Shown here: one piece after another, positions 7,677-14,588 of the stretch
Layout: every line of letters begins with the position of its first letter
How positions within the stretch are numbered: position 1 is the first letter of the stretch
Translations under genes and position numbers: made by a program
The notes under the pieces: model-generated
Told to the model about the DNA's origin: nothing
Databases searched by the model: none
Seen by the model: the letters and a program-made list of their open reading frames with translations, nothing else
IMG/VR virus record: IMGVR_UViG_3300015360_000248
Span: 1 to 20,057 of that record
Reading direction: 5' to 3' (one strand)
Source: a virus
Length of the DNA stretch: 20,057 bases

Positions 7677-8108
7677 ATGCCGCTTGACGCCACCGTTTCA
7701 GGAACTGCCAGTGATAGCTATCTGACTCTGTCGGATGCGAACACGCTGGCGACTAGCAACGGGCTGAGCGTTTGGAGTGGCAAGACGGACGGAGAAAAGG
7801 AAGTCGCGCTGCGGCGGGCGTCTCAGGAAATCGATAGCCACCGCGTTCATGATCCAGCACCAGGGCGAACAGGACAGGCGCGGCTTTTCCCGCGCTCGAA
7901 AGACGCGGGAGTGATTCCGGCAGCGGTCAAGCTCGCGGTGCTCTATCAGGCGGACTGGATCGCCACGAGCGGCGAGTCCGACCGCAAGCAGTGGGAAGGC
8001 GCGAAGGCCGGGCCGGTCAAGGATGCGGGCGGCGGCTCTCCATTGTGTCCCAGGGCGTTTGCAATTTTCGCGCGCTTCATCGCGCGCACAGCCGAGTACA
8101 CCGATTAG
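7677..8108 (+). CDS. Head-tail adaptor (DnaT-like ssDNA-binding family)
   Basis: This 143-residue protein probably binds below the portal as the first connector. The order SDSYLTLSDANTLA, then EKEVALRRASQEID, then GQARLFPRSKDAGVIPAAVKLAVLYQA matches the family described as DnaT-like phage head-tail adaptors: an SYxTLxxA opening, an ALRRAxxxID helix, a Q-x-x-x-x-PR turn and a final IPxxVKxA helix. It lies between the capsid and tail tube genes, as expected. Its TAG stop (8106-8108) overlaps the AGGAG site of the tail tube gene. No separate head-closure gene lies between here and the tail tube gene. Confidence 0.7.
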   Translation: MPLDATVSGTASDSYLTLSDANTLATSNGLSVWSGKTDGEKEVALRRASQEIDSHRVHDPAPGRTGQARLFPRSKDAGVIPAAVKLAVLYQADWIATSGESDRKQWEGAKAGPVKDAGGGSPLCPRAFAIFARFIARTAEYTD

Positions 8109-8121
8109 GAGAACATGACCG

Positions 8122-8976
8122 ATGGCTATCCAGCGCAAGAATCTTCCGTACACCGCTTTGCAGTCCATGCTGGGCGGCTTCCGCGTCATGATTTCCGAGC
8201 CGGGCTCGGGCGCGAATCTCACCGGCATGCGCTATCTGGGCACCGTGTTCGAACCGAAGTGGCAGCAGACGGTCGAATACTACGAGCACTTCGAGACGGC
8301 CAGCGGAGCCAAGGTTCTCGACCGCAAGCTGCCCAAGCAAATCGGTCTGAAGGTCGCGTTCAAGCTCGACGATCTTTTCGCCAAGAATCTGGAACGCTAT
8401 TTCCTCGCCAAGGAAATGACGGCCGTCGCCGCCAACGCCGCCGCCGCCAAGACGGCCGAACTGTTCATCGCGGGCAAGACTGACGCGCTGCACGGTCTGT
8501 CCGAAGGGCGCCAGACCGACCTGCAGAAAACCGCACTGGCCGTCTACAACGTCACGGACGCCGCGCTCCTGGTCGAAAACACCGACTACGCGAAGGTCCG
8601 CTACTACGGCTGGACGTTCATCAAGATGCTGGTCAACACACACGCGGGCGACGTGATCCGGGTGGGCGTCGGAGCCACGGCCGTCACGGACTACAACTAC
8701 AACGAGCTGGGGTACGACGCCATTTCCCCGCTCACGCGCTATGAACGCGAAGTGCGCGGCATCCTCCAGGCGCCGTCGAAGACGGGCGGCAACTGGGAGT
8801 ACTACTTCGAAAAGGCGATTCTGTCGCCGGATGGAGAGTTCGACCTCAATGTCGAACAGGCGTCCAGCATCCAGATGGCGCTGGACTTCAAGGACAATTC
8901 GGCCAACGACGCGGCCAATCCCTTCGGCGTCCTCCGCCATCGCGGCTACGACGATACCGGGCTGGCCGTGGTCTAG
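8122..8976 (+). CDS. Major tail tube protein
   Basis: This 284-residue protein would stack as rings to form the tail tube. AGGAG (8107-8111) is 10 nt before ATG 8122; an out-of-frame ATG at 8115 is too close to the site. The protein alternates long beta segments with few cysteines. It contains an AKVLDRKLPKQIGLKVAFKLDD region, a mid-section with TDAALLVENTDY, and a C-terminal EYYFEKAILSPDGEFDLNVEQASSIQMALD stretch followed by NPFG. A C-terminal P-x-GEF strand before a short NPFG tail is familiar from siphophage tube proteins. It is followed by a strong terminator and the chaperone gene, the standard neighbours. Confidence 0.82.
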   Translation: MAIQRKNLPYTALQSMLGGFRVMISEPGSGANLTGMRYLGTVFEPKWQQTVEYYEHFETASGAKVLDRKLPKQIGLKVAFKLDDLFAKNLERYFLAKEMTAVAANAAAAKTAELFIAGKTDALHGLSEGRQTDLQKTALAVYNVTDAALLVENTDYAKVRYYGWTFIKMLVNTHAGDVIRVGVGATAVTDYNYNELGYDAISPLTRYEREVRGILQAPSKTGGNWEYYFEKAILSPDGEFDLNVEQASSIQMALDFKDNSANDAANPFGVLRHRGYDDTGLAVV

Positions 8977-9027
8977 GCAGCTCACAACGAAGTGGATTGA
9001 TTTCGGCTGAGCCAGAGACGTAATGTG

Positions 9028-9060
9028 CAGGGGCGGGAATGGTCCCGCCCCTGTTTTGTT
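9028..9060 (+). terminator. Intrinsic terminator after the tail tube gene
   Basis: CAGGGGCGGGA (9028-9038) pairs perfectly with TCCCGCCCCTG (9043-9053) around the 4-nt loop ATGG. TTTTGTT (9054-9060) follows at once. This is an 11-bp, GC-rich hairpin with a T-tract, the clearest terminator in the window. It would separate abundant head and tube messages from the lower-dose chaperone and tape measure messages, allowing partial read-through. Confidence 0.88.
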
Positions 9061-9078
9061 AAATAGGAGGCAAACAAA

Positions 9079-9477
9079 ATGGCAAAGAAGGAACCGACAT
9101 CAACAGCCGTGTCTGAAGTCAGGGCGGCTGGACCGATCACGCTGAAGACGTGGCCGATGCGGCCGGGCTTCAAGCATCTGGGCACGCTGCAAAATATCAT
9201 CGCGTCGGTGGATCTAAAAACGATTCAGGGCGGCAACGTCAACGACATCATCAAGGCCGTCAAGGTCGATGAAATCGGAGCCAAGTACGGCACTGACATC
9301 GTGGCTCTGATCGCCGATGGATCGAACTTGAGCCAGGACGAAATCGAAAGCTTAAGCATCGCCGACATCGTCACGCTGGTGATTGAAATCGCGGGCCTAA
9401 ACGTCCGCCCCATGACGGGCCTGTTCAGCCGCCTGAAAAAATCTGGCGTGGCATCTTCGACGCAGCCGCAAGCTTAG
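9079..9477 (+). CDS. Tail assembly chaperone, short form (lambda gpG-like)
   Basis: This 132-residue protein occupies the chaperone position between the tail tube and tape measure genes. It contains ITLKTWPMRPGFKHLGTL, then helical segments with VNDIIKAVKVDEIG, DSLS-like acidic turns and IADIVTLVIEIAGLNVRPM. AGGAGG (9066-9071) precedes the ATG. Codons 120-121 are AAA AAA inside G AAA AAA (9435-9441), where a -1 slip would join the next frame. In lambda-like phages the short form is made in excess and coats the tape measure protein together with the extended form. Confidence 0.68.
   Translation: MAKKEPTSTAVSEVRAAGPITLKTWPMRPGFKHLGTLQNIIASVDLKTIQGGNVNDIIKAVKVDEIGAKYGTDIVALIADGSNLSQDEIESLSIADIVTLVIEIAGLNVRPMTGLFSRLKKSGVASSTQPQA
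9435..9441 (+). promoter_or_regulatory. Probable -1 programmed frameshift site (G AAA AAA)
   Basis: In the chaperone frame the codons are CTG AAA AAA TCT. Six A's (9436-9441) allow the ribosome to step back one base. The next codon is then ATC at 9441, giving R-L-K-K-I-W-R-G-I-F-D-A-A-A in the new frame. The -1 frame is open from 9387 to 9740. The heptamer is not a strict X-XXY-YYZ, since the first base is G, so efficiency is uncertain. Confidence 0.55.
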
Positions 9478-9740
9478 GCGCTGCGGGCGTCCCGATGCTG
9501 GACGCGCTCGACAAAATTCCCAGCGCGGATGTGACGGAAATGATTCGCGCTGTCGGGCGCCGGGATGCGAAGAGGCTGATTGAGCAGGCCCTGCTGACCA
9601 AGGCCGCGTGGATGGAACCGGCCGATTTTAAGATCTTCATCGAAAAGCTGACCGTGATCGCAGAGGGCGACACACTCAAATGGCAAGAAAATTCGAACTC
9701 CAACTCGGCCTTGACCTCTCGACACTTACAGCCGGTCTGA
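9441..9740 (+). CDS. Chaperone frameshift extension (gpT-like part)
   Basis: These 99 codons are the -1 frame continuation of the chaperone, giving a fusion of about 220 residues. The joined stretch IWRGIFDAAASLGAAGVPML reads as a plausible helical segment, followed by SADVTEMIRAVGRRDAKRLIEQALL and WMEPADFKIFIEKLTVIAEG. An internal ATG at 9495 could start an 81-residue protein, but only weak GGGCG lies upstream, so I favour frameshifting. It overlaps the tape measure start by 61 bp. The extension would recruit the tape measure protein and tube subunits during tail assembly. Confidence 0.6.
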   Translation: MWRGIFDAAASLGAAGVPMLDALDKIPSADVTEMIRAVGRRDAKRLIEQALLTKAAWMEPADFKIFIEKLTVIAEGDTLKWQENSNSNSALTSRHLQPV

Positions 9741-12700
9741 GCGGCGTCGCTTCTGAACTGACCGAACTCGCAACTTCAGCGGCGTCGAGTTTCTCCGGCG
9801 TCTTTGATGGCGGCGTGCAGGCGCTGCAAAGTTTCAGTCAGCAGCTACAGCAAGCCAGCCAACAGGCTCAGCAAGTCGCCGGTAGTCTGGTGGGTCTATT
9901 TCAGAACGTCAGCCAGGCCGCATCCGGTGACGAGCTGGCTGACCTTCAATTCGATCGCGTGTTCGGCGACGCCAGCGCGGCCGTGGAAGAGTTCACGACC
10001 AAGCTCAGCAGCGCAACAGGCCGAACTGTTGGCGACCTTCAAGCGTTTATCGCTCAGACAAAGTTCGCGGCGGATGGTCTCGGCTTCACTGCGGAAAAGT
10101 CGGCTGAGCTTTCTCAAAGCGTGGCTCAACTGGCGCTGGATTTCGCGAGCTTCCGAGGCATCAGCGACGAGTCGGCATTCTCCGCCATCCAACAAGCGCT
10201 GATCGGCAACACGCGCGGTCTCAAACAATACGGCATCGTGCTGGATGAAGCCGCGGAGAAACAGCGCGCGCTGGATTTGAGTTTCGACCCGGACAACATG
10301 ACCCAGCAGGAACAGGCGCTCGTGCGCTTGCAGCTTGTGACTGAAGCGCTCGTTCCGGCCACGGGCGCGGCGGCTCAATCTCAGAACACTTTCAGCGGCT
10401 CGGTTCGCAGTTTGAATTCTCAACTCTCAGAGTTCGCCGGTGAAGTCGGCAAGATCACAAACGACTTGCTTAAGCCTTTGGTTCAGTCGCTTCGTGACGC
10501 TGTCATTGCTGTGCGCGCGTTCGCATCCGAAAATCCAGAACTATTCCGCACGCTGGTTCAGGTCGGGACGGTCATCGGCGGTGTGATCGTGGGCTTCACT
10601 GGACTGGTCACAGCCGCCGCTGCCGTCTTCGCGCCTATCGCTGCGTTGCTGGCATCCATCGGTTCTCTCGGAACCACTCTCACAACCATCGTCGGGCCGC
10701 TGCTTGGAATGGGCGAGGGTGTTGGCGCGCTGAGTGTGGCCGGCGGACTGGCGAAAGCGGCCGCCGTTGCGTTGAGTAGCGCGCTCCTGTTGGTCGGAGC
10801 TGCTATTGCCGGATGGGAGATCGGTTCCTGGATAAGCGACCTTTTGGATTTCGAAGGATCCATTGAGCGTGCCACGAAAGGCACTGCAACATGGGTGGAC
10901 CATATAAAACGCGCAGGCGTGGCAATTGTCACTCTGGGTGTCAGTGAAGCAGTGATTGTCGACAATCAAGCGCGCATTGCCGCCTCGATGCAGCTTACGG
11001 ATGAGTCTACGAAGAAATTGATTGCCACATTCGCCCAGGGAAGCGAAGAGCTCGAGACCTTTAACCGGTTAGTTGAGGAGGGCGTTAGTGTCGCCAGGGC
11101 GGCAATTCTGGCGTCCAATAAGCAGAATGAACTGCTGTTTCTCACAGAGAAAGGCTTGAAGCGAACGGCGGCAGAAGAGAAGCGTTATCAGGAACTCTTG
11201 AGGCAAGGCAAGGCTGTGTTGGCTGACGCAGCACGCGCTGAAGCGGAGCGCAGCGCGGTCACCGAAGTGGCTACAAGAGTTCGCGAGGAAGCTGCTAAGA
11301 AGGAAAAGGACTTTCTGAAATCCGCAGCGGAGACCACGAACGAGCTGATCCGCCTTCGTGCAGGCGAGACCGCAGCGTTAATTGATAAACTCCGCCGTGA
11401 GAACGAAGAGACGATTCAGGAAACCAAGCGCGCTGAAACGGAGAAGACGGCGGAAATCGCGCGGGCGATGGTTCAGAGAGCAGCGCTTCAAGCCAAGATT
11501 GCTACGCGGGCTGGGACGCCAGAGGATGTAGCACAGTTCGCGCGCGTGGAACAAGACCTGAAGCAACACCAGTCCGCGCTGGCACAAATCAAAGATGACC
11601 AGGTGAACAAGGAAGCGTTGTTTGTCGATCGATTCGCAGCTCTACAGCGCAAGCAAACTGAGGCGCTGGTCACTGAGCGCGACAAGCGCATAAAGGCCGT
11701 GCAAGACGAGTCGAACAAACTGATTTCAGAGTATCAAAAGCAGGTCGATAAGATCAGCGCTGAGCTGGACAAGCTACAGGCCAAGCGCGATGGCAACATC
11801 CGCGACACCAAGAACCTTCTGGCGCAAATCAATCAAGCCGAACTTGAAGCGTCGAACCCGATTCAGGCGAAGATTAAGGCGATTGCCGAGGAACGCGCGG
11901 CCATCATTCGAAAGGGCGGAGCGGAGCAGGATGCGCAGCAAGTTGCGGAGAAGACCATCACGCAGCTTCGAACCCTGGCGGACCAGAGCAAGCAAATCGC
12001 CGCGCTGAAAAAGGAGGAGGCTGACGCGCTGCGTGCCGCCGGGGATGCGTCATCGCGTGGGGACCGCGCGGGCGTCACTGCGGCTACGGAGAAGACGCTC
12101 GCAGCGGCAGAGGCCGTGATCCAGCTGACGCAGCAACAGGCGGACGCAAAGGCGGAGTTGGAACGGCAAGAGGCTTCGCTTGCCGCTGCCGTTCAGGAAG
12201 GCGCGACGGCTCAACAGGACTTGGAGCGAGAGATTCTCACGCAGCTTGACCTGCGTCGAAACGCGGAGAACGACATCCTTGCGATTCAGCAGAATCAGCA
12301 GACGCAAATTAACGCCATCGCCAAGGAGTATGACCTCGCGGCCATCTCCGCGAAGAAGCTCGGAGACGAACTCATCCGCACTGCCGACGCGGCGGAGCGC
12401 ATCGCCAAGGCTCAGGGACAAATCAAGCCCGTACAGAACAGCGCCGTCACGCTGACTGGCGATGCCGCAGCGGCCGCGCCGAGTACAGACAACGTCGCCA
12501 AGGCCGTCACCGCCCAGGCGGACGCCGCGAAGGCCGCTCAGGGCGCGGCGGAAGCGGCGCGCGCGTCGGAGGGGGCGGCAAAGTTCACCGCGACAGCGGC
12601 CGCTGATGCCTCCAGGGCGTCCACGCAGATCGGCGCGGCGCTGACGGCCGCGCTGGCCGCGACTACGCAGGCGCTGGCCGCGCTGGTGACCCAGGGACAG

Positions 12701-12952
12701 GAGCTGCTGAACGCGGCAAACCTCTTCCCCGACGTTGCGGCCGCGCTGGCCACGATCAACGACCAACAGGCCATCTTCGGCAAGCGGCTGGCCGATTTCG
12801 GCGGCGTCGTGCTGGAGAAGTTCACAGAGACAGCCGCCGCCTTCAAGACTCAGGGCGCCGCCATTGCCGACAACACAGCCAGGCTCAAGGCCATCGATAT
12901 TGCGGGCGCTGGCGACATCAATTTGGCCGCGTCGGGACTGCCAGCGTTGTAA
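9680..12952 (+). CDS. Tape measure protein
   Basis: At 1090 residues this is the largest protein here. It sets tail length and is threaded through the tube at ejection. Residues ~85-200 contain LQFDRVFGDASAAVEEF, then LALDFASFRGISDESAFSAIQQALIGNTRGLKQYGIVLDE, a strong hallmark of tape measure N-terminal domains. Residues ~291-380 are strongly hydrophobic (VGTVIGGVIVGFTGLV and similar) and likely insert into the host membrane. From ~430 to ~900 runs a long charged coiled coil. The end (~905-1090) is Ala/Gln/Thr-rich. No lytic transglycosylase or peptidase motif is seen. AGAGGG (9662-9667) lies 12 nt before ATG 9680. By the lambda rule of about 0.15 nm per residue, the tail might be near 160 nm; this is inference. 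Confidence 0.92.
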   Translation: MARKFELQLGLDLSTLTAGLSGVASELTELATSAASSFSGVFDGGVQALQSFSQQLQQASQQAQQVAGSLVGLFQNVSQAASGDELADLQFDRVFGDASAAVEEFTTKLSSATGRTVGDLQAFIAQTKFAADGLGFTAEKSAELSQSVAQLALDFASFRGISDESAFSAIQQALIGNTRGLKQYGIVLDEAAEKQRALDLSFDPDNMTQQEQALVRLQLVTEALVPATGAAAQSQNTFSGSVRSLNSQLSEFAGEVGKITNDLLKPLVQSLRDAVIAVRAFASENPELFRTLVQVGTVIGGVIVGFTGLVTAAAAVFAPIAALLASIGSLGTTLTTIVGPLLGMGEGVGALSVAGGLAKAAAVALSSALLLVGAAIAGWEIGSWISDLLDFEGSIERATKGTATWVDHIKRAGVAIVTLGVSEAVIVDNQARIAASMQLTDESTKKLIATFAQGSEELETFNRLVEEGVSVARAAILASNKQNELLFLTEKGLKRTAAEEKRYQELLRQGKAVLADAARAEAERSAVTEVATRVREEAAKKEKDFLKSAAETTNELIRLRAGETAALIDKLRRENEETIQETKRAETEKTAEIARAMVQRAALQAKIATRAGTPEDVAQFARVEQDLKQHQSALAQIKDDQVNKEALFVDRFAALQRKQTEALVTERDKRIKAVQDESNKLISEYQKQVDKISAELDKLQAKRDGNIRDTKNLLAQINQAELEASNPIQAKIKAIAEERAAIIRKGGAEQDAQQVAEKTITQLRTLADQSKQIAALKKEEADALRAAGDASSRGDRAGVTAATEKTLAAAEAVIQLTQQQADAKAELERQEASLAAAVQEGATAQQDLEREILTQLDLRRNAENDILAIQQNQQTQINAIAKEYDLAAISAKKLGDELIRTADAAERIAKAQGQIKPVQNSAVTLTGDAAAAAPSTDNVAKAVTAQADAAKAAQGAAEAARASEGAAKFTATAAADASRASTQIGAALTAALAATTQALAALVTQGQELLNAANLFPDVAAALATINDQQAIFGKRLADFGGVVLEKFTETAAAFKTQGAAIADNTARLKAIDIAGAGDINLAASGLPAL

Positions 12953-13035
12953 GGGCAATTTTGAGTTTTGAATTTTTAATTTTGAATGAACGGAAAACCT
13001 AGCGGCGTATCTAGAACTTTGAGGAGACATGGTTC
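12953..13035 (+). other. AT-rich spacer between tape measure and next gene
   Basis: This 83-bp gap opens with an AT-rich run (12959-12988) built from near-repeats of TTTTGA and TTTTTAAT, unlike the GC-rich flanks. It then carries CGGCGTATCTA (13003-13013), also found at 5906-5916, and AGGAGA (13022-13027) before the next ATG. No strong hairpin or promoter is seen. Confidence 0.35.
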
Positions 13036-13485
13036 ATGGCAAAGAGGAATCAGCATAAGGATATCGAGGACATCGAAGCGGAAATCGAAGCTGGCGATGC
13101 ACGCATGGTGAAAGCGGATGATGCATTGGATGCGGCGGAGCAAGTACGGTTACTCCAGAAAGTGAACCCGCAAGCCGCGCCTGTGATCGAACCGCCCGTG
13201 CTCACGCCGCCTACTGAGATTGAACCGCCCCCCGTCGTCAAACGGATTGTCGTGCATGATGACGTTCAGGGGCTTCGGTACCGATGCTCTTCGATGGTCA
13301 ACTCCGTGCGTGCATTTCGCGTGGTTGATCCGAGCGAGGACAAGCGCGCGGGTGGGTTCAGGATCGAAACGCCTGACGGTGTTCAGCTCGGGAACGATGG
13401 CGATTGGATCGTGCAACTTCAGGACGGCCAGCGCGTCATCGTCCCCGCTGAGAAGTTCGCGGAGCACTTCACGAAAATTCGATAG
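13036..13485 (+). CDS. Hypothetical tail-region protein with Pro-rich linker
   Basis: I do not recognise this 149-residue protein as a named tail component. Residues 1-45 are acidic and helical (DIEDIEAEIEAGDARMVKADDALDAAEQ). Residues ~46-70 are Pro/Val/Glu-rich (PPVLTPPTEIEPPP), a likely flexible linker. The C-terminal ~80 residues form a compact beta-rich domain, FRIETPDGVQLGNDGDWIVQLQDG then VIVPAEKFAEHF. The GDWIV-x-x-x-x-G, V-x-P-x-x-F pattern resembles small phage proteins I have seen without assigned function. AGGAGA lies 8 nt before ATG 13036; an ATG at 13029 is out of frame. It sits between the tape measure and a distal-tail-like gene, so an accessory tail role is likely. Confidence 0.6.
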   Translation: MAKRNQHKDIEDIEAEIEAGDARMVKADDALDAAEQVRLLQKVNPQAAPVIEPPVLTPPTEIEPPPVVKRIVVHDDVQGLRYRCSSMVNSVRAFRVVDPSEDKRAGGFRIETPDGVQLGNDGDWIVQLQDGQRVIVPAEKFAEHFTKIR

Positions 13486-13516
13486 CCCACTCTCTCGCGT
13501 CCTTTGAGATTCAGCC

Positions 13517-14272
13517 ATGGCCCGGAAATTTCGATTCACGGCCGGAATCGGTGTCCTCTCTTTAGAGGGCACCGATTTTTGGTTGGAGTATCGCGCTGAA
13601 GGCGGCGCGTCCAGCGCCGTGCTGGGCGTCGTGTTGCATGGCGTGTGGGAGGGTTCCAACTTAGCGCTCCCGGCTCTCGCCCGGCGCAAGGCGGCTGAAG
13701 ATCGTCTAAAGGTCTTGACGTGGGATTACATCAACGCCACGGGCCTGCTCGAAATCGACTACGGCACCGCGTATGCGCGCTCACTGTCCGGGATCACGCT
13801 GACGGGTTTAGCTCCGGCTGAAGTCAGTTCGAACGTGATGCTCGAATACGATCTTGAGTTCTCGTTCCCGCTGGCTCAGGGCGGTCTGCAAATCGCGCGC
13901 TCGCTGCAATTCGCGGCGAAGCCGATGAGCGCTCAAAACTTCATCCTCCATTACATCAAGCCCGACGAGACCACGTTTCAGCCCGTCTTCCGCGCCGCGC
14001 CGATTCGCATTCCGGGCGCGGTCCCGTTGAAGACGCTGCGAGTCACGGCCATCAAGCAGAGCATCCCCGGTGCGAACGATCTTGCGCGGCGGCAGGCCGT
14101 TGAGGCCGAGTTCCAGGACTGGTCTTGGAATCTGAAGGGCAATCAGGGCCTGCTGATCATCGACGGCGTAAACAAAGGCACGTTCCATCTTCGGGATGTG
14201 ATCGCCAGCGACCTGTCGTTGCCCGATGCCATCGCGTTCGAACTGGAGTTCGTGACCGGCTACGGAGTGTGA
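13517..14272 (+). CDS. Distal tail-like structural protein with internal duplication
   Basis: This 251-residue protein lies where siphophages carry the distal tail or baseplate ring gene. It is beta-rich and contains two related halves. RRKAAEDRLKVLTWD (56-70) with GLLEID at 76-81 and DLEFSF (112-117) matches RRQAVEAEFQDWSW (191-204) with GLLIID at 211-216 and FELEFV (241-246). The 20-residue offset between the RR and GLL motifs is identical in both. This suggests a duplicated domain. No signal peptide or catalytic motif is visible. The ribosome site upstream is weak (TTGAG). Distal tail protein is the preferred call; another ring protein of the tail tip is possible. Confidence 0.6.
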   Translation: MARKFRFTAGIGVLSLEGTDFWLEYRAEGGASSAVLGVVLHGVWEGSNLALPALARRKAAEDRLKVLTWDYINATGLLEIDYGTAYARSLSGITLTGLAPAEVSSNVMLEYDLEFSFPLAQGGLQIARSLQFAAKPMSAQNFILHYIKPDETTFQPVFRAAPIRIPGAVPLKTLRVTAIKQSIPGANDLARRQAVEAEFQDWSWNLKGNQGLLIIDGVNKGTFHLRDVIASDLSLPDAIAFELEFVTGYGV

Positions 14273-14275
14273 GCG

Positions 14276-14506
14276 ATGAAGCGCGCGGACACAGTTATTT
14301 ATTGCGGCCGATGCGGTTCGACTCAGAAGCACAAACGCGTGCCTTATATCGGAAGCCTTTCGCGGGATGCGTCCATCGGATTCGAGTGTCGAGGTTGCGC
14401 ATCATTCAAGCTGTATGTGGAGGTAACGCGTGCCCGTAGTCGCGGCAAGTTTGCTACTGCTGCGTTGCGCGCCGTTGGCGTGTTCCACCTCCAGCGCTGG
14501 CTTTGA
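14276..14506 (+). CDS. Small zinc-ribbon protein
   Basis: This 76-residue protein carries two Cys pairs, C10-x2-C13 and C38-x2-C41 (YCGRCG and ECRGCA), a typical four-Cys zinc ribbon. It begins 3 nt after the upstream stop. Residues after ~46 (VEVTRARSR and beyond) appear to be appended. The DNA encoding CASFKLYVEVTRARSR is repeated 144 bp downstream, where the same frame would end almost at once in R-A-stop. The last ~21 residues may thus come from an insertion. Function is unknown; it may assist tail-tip assembly or bind nucleic acid. Confidence 0.65.
   Translation: MKRADTVIYCGRCGSTQKHKRVPYIGSLSRDASIGFECRGCASFKLYVEVTRARSRGKFATAALRAVGVFHLQRWL
14396..14444 (+). repeat. 49-bp direct repeat, copy 1
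   Basis: These 49 bases recur perfectly at 14540-14588, a 144-bp offset that is exactly 48 codons. This copy encodes part of the zinc-ribbon tail and includes an idle copy of the ribosome site and GTG (14430) used by the hub gene in copy 2. Between the copies lie 95 bp found nowhere else in the window. Confidence 0.9.
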
Positions 14507-14539
14507 GCTCCAGCTCGGCCTTCGCTTTCATCGCGGTGG

Positions 14540-14588
14540 TGCGCATCATTCAAGCTGTATGTGGAGGTAACGCGTGCCCGTAGTCGCG
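14540..14588 (+). repeat. 49-bp direct repeat, copy 2 (carries the hub gene start)
   Basis: This is identical to 14396-14444. It contains TGGAGG (14562-14567) and the GTG start at 14574 of the following hub gene. Loss of one repeat plus the 95-bp spacer would restore a zinc-ribbon gene that overlaps the hub gene start by a few codons, a typical phage junction. Confidence 0.9.

Noticed and set aside
8077-8985. 302-codon minus-strand frame antisense to the tail tube gene
   Set aside because: It lies entirely opposite a well-supported gene, has biased composition from GC-rich third positions, and shows no ribosome site or domain.
9495-9740. Independent 81-residue gene starting at ATG 9495
   Set aside because: Weak ribosome site, and the open -1 frame plus A-tract upstream fit a frameshift product better; not fully excluded.
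12050-13030. 326-codon minus-strand frame opposite the tape measure 3' end
   Set aside because: Low-complexity Arg/Gly/Leu translation typical of an antisense shadow of an Ala-rich coiled-coil gene.
14430-14570. 46-codon GTG frame (MPVVAASLLLLRCAPLAC start) with a signal-like N-terminus
   Set aside because: It begins inside the duplicated hub start and ends inside the second repeat copy, so it is best explained as a by-product of the repeat.
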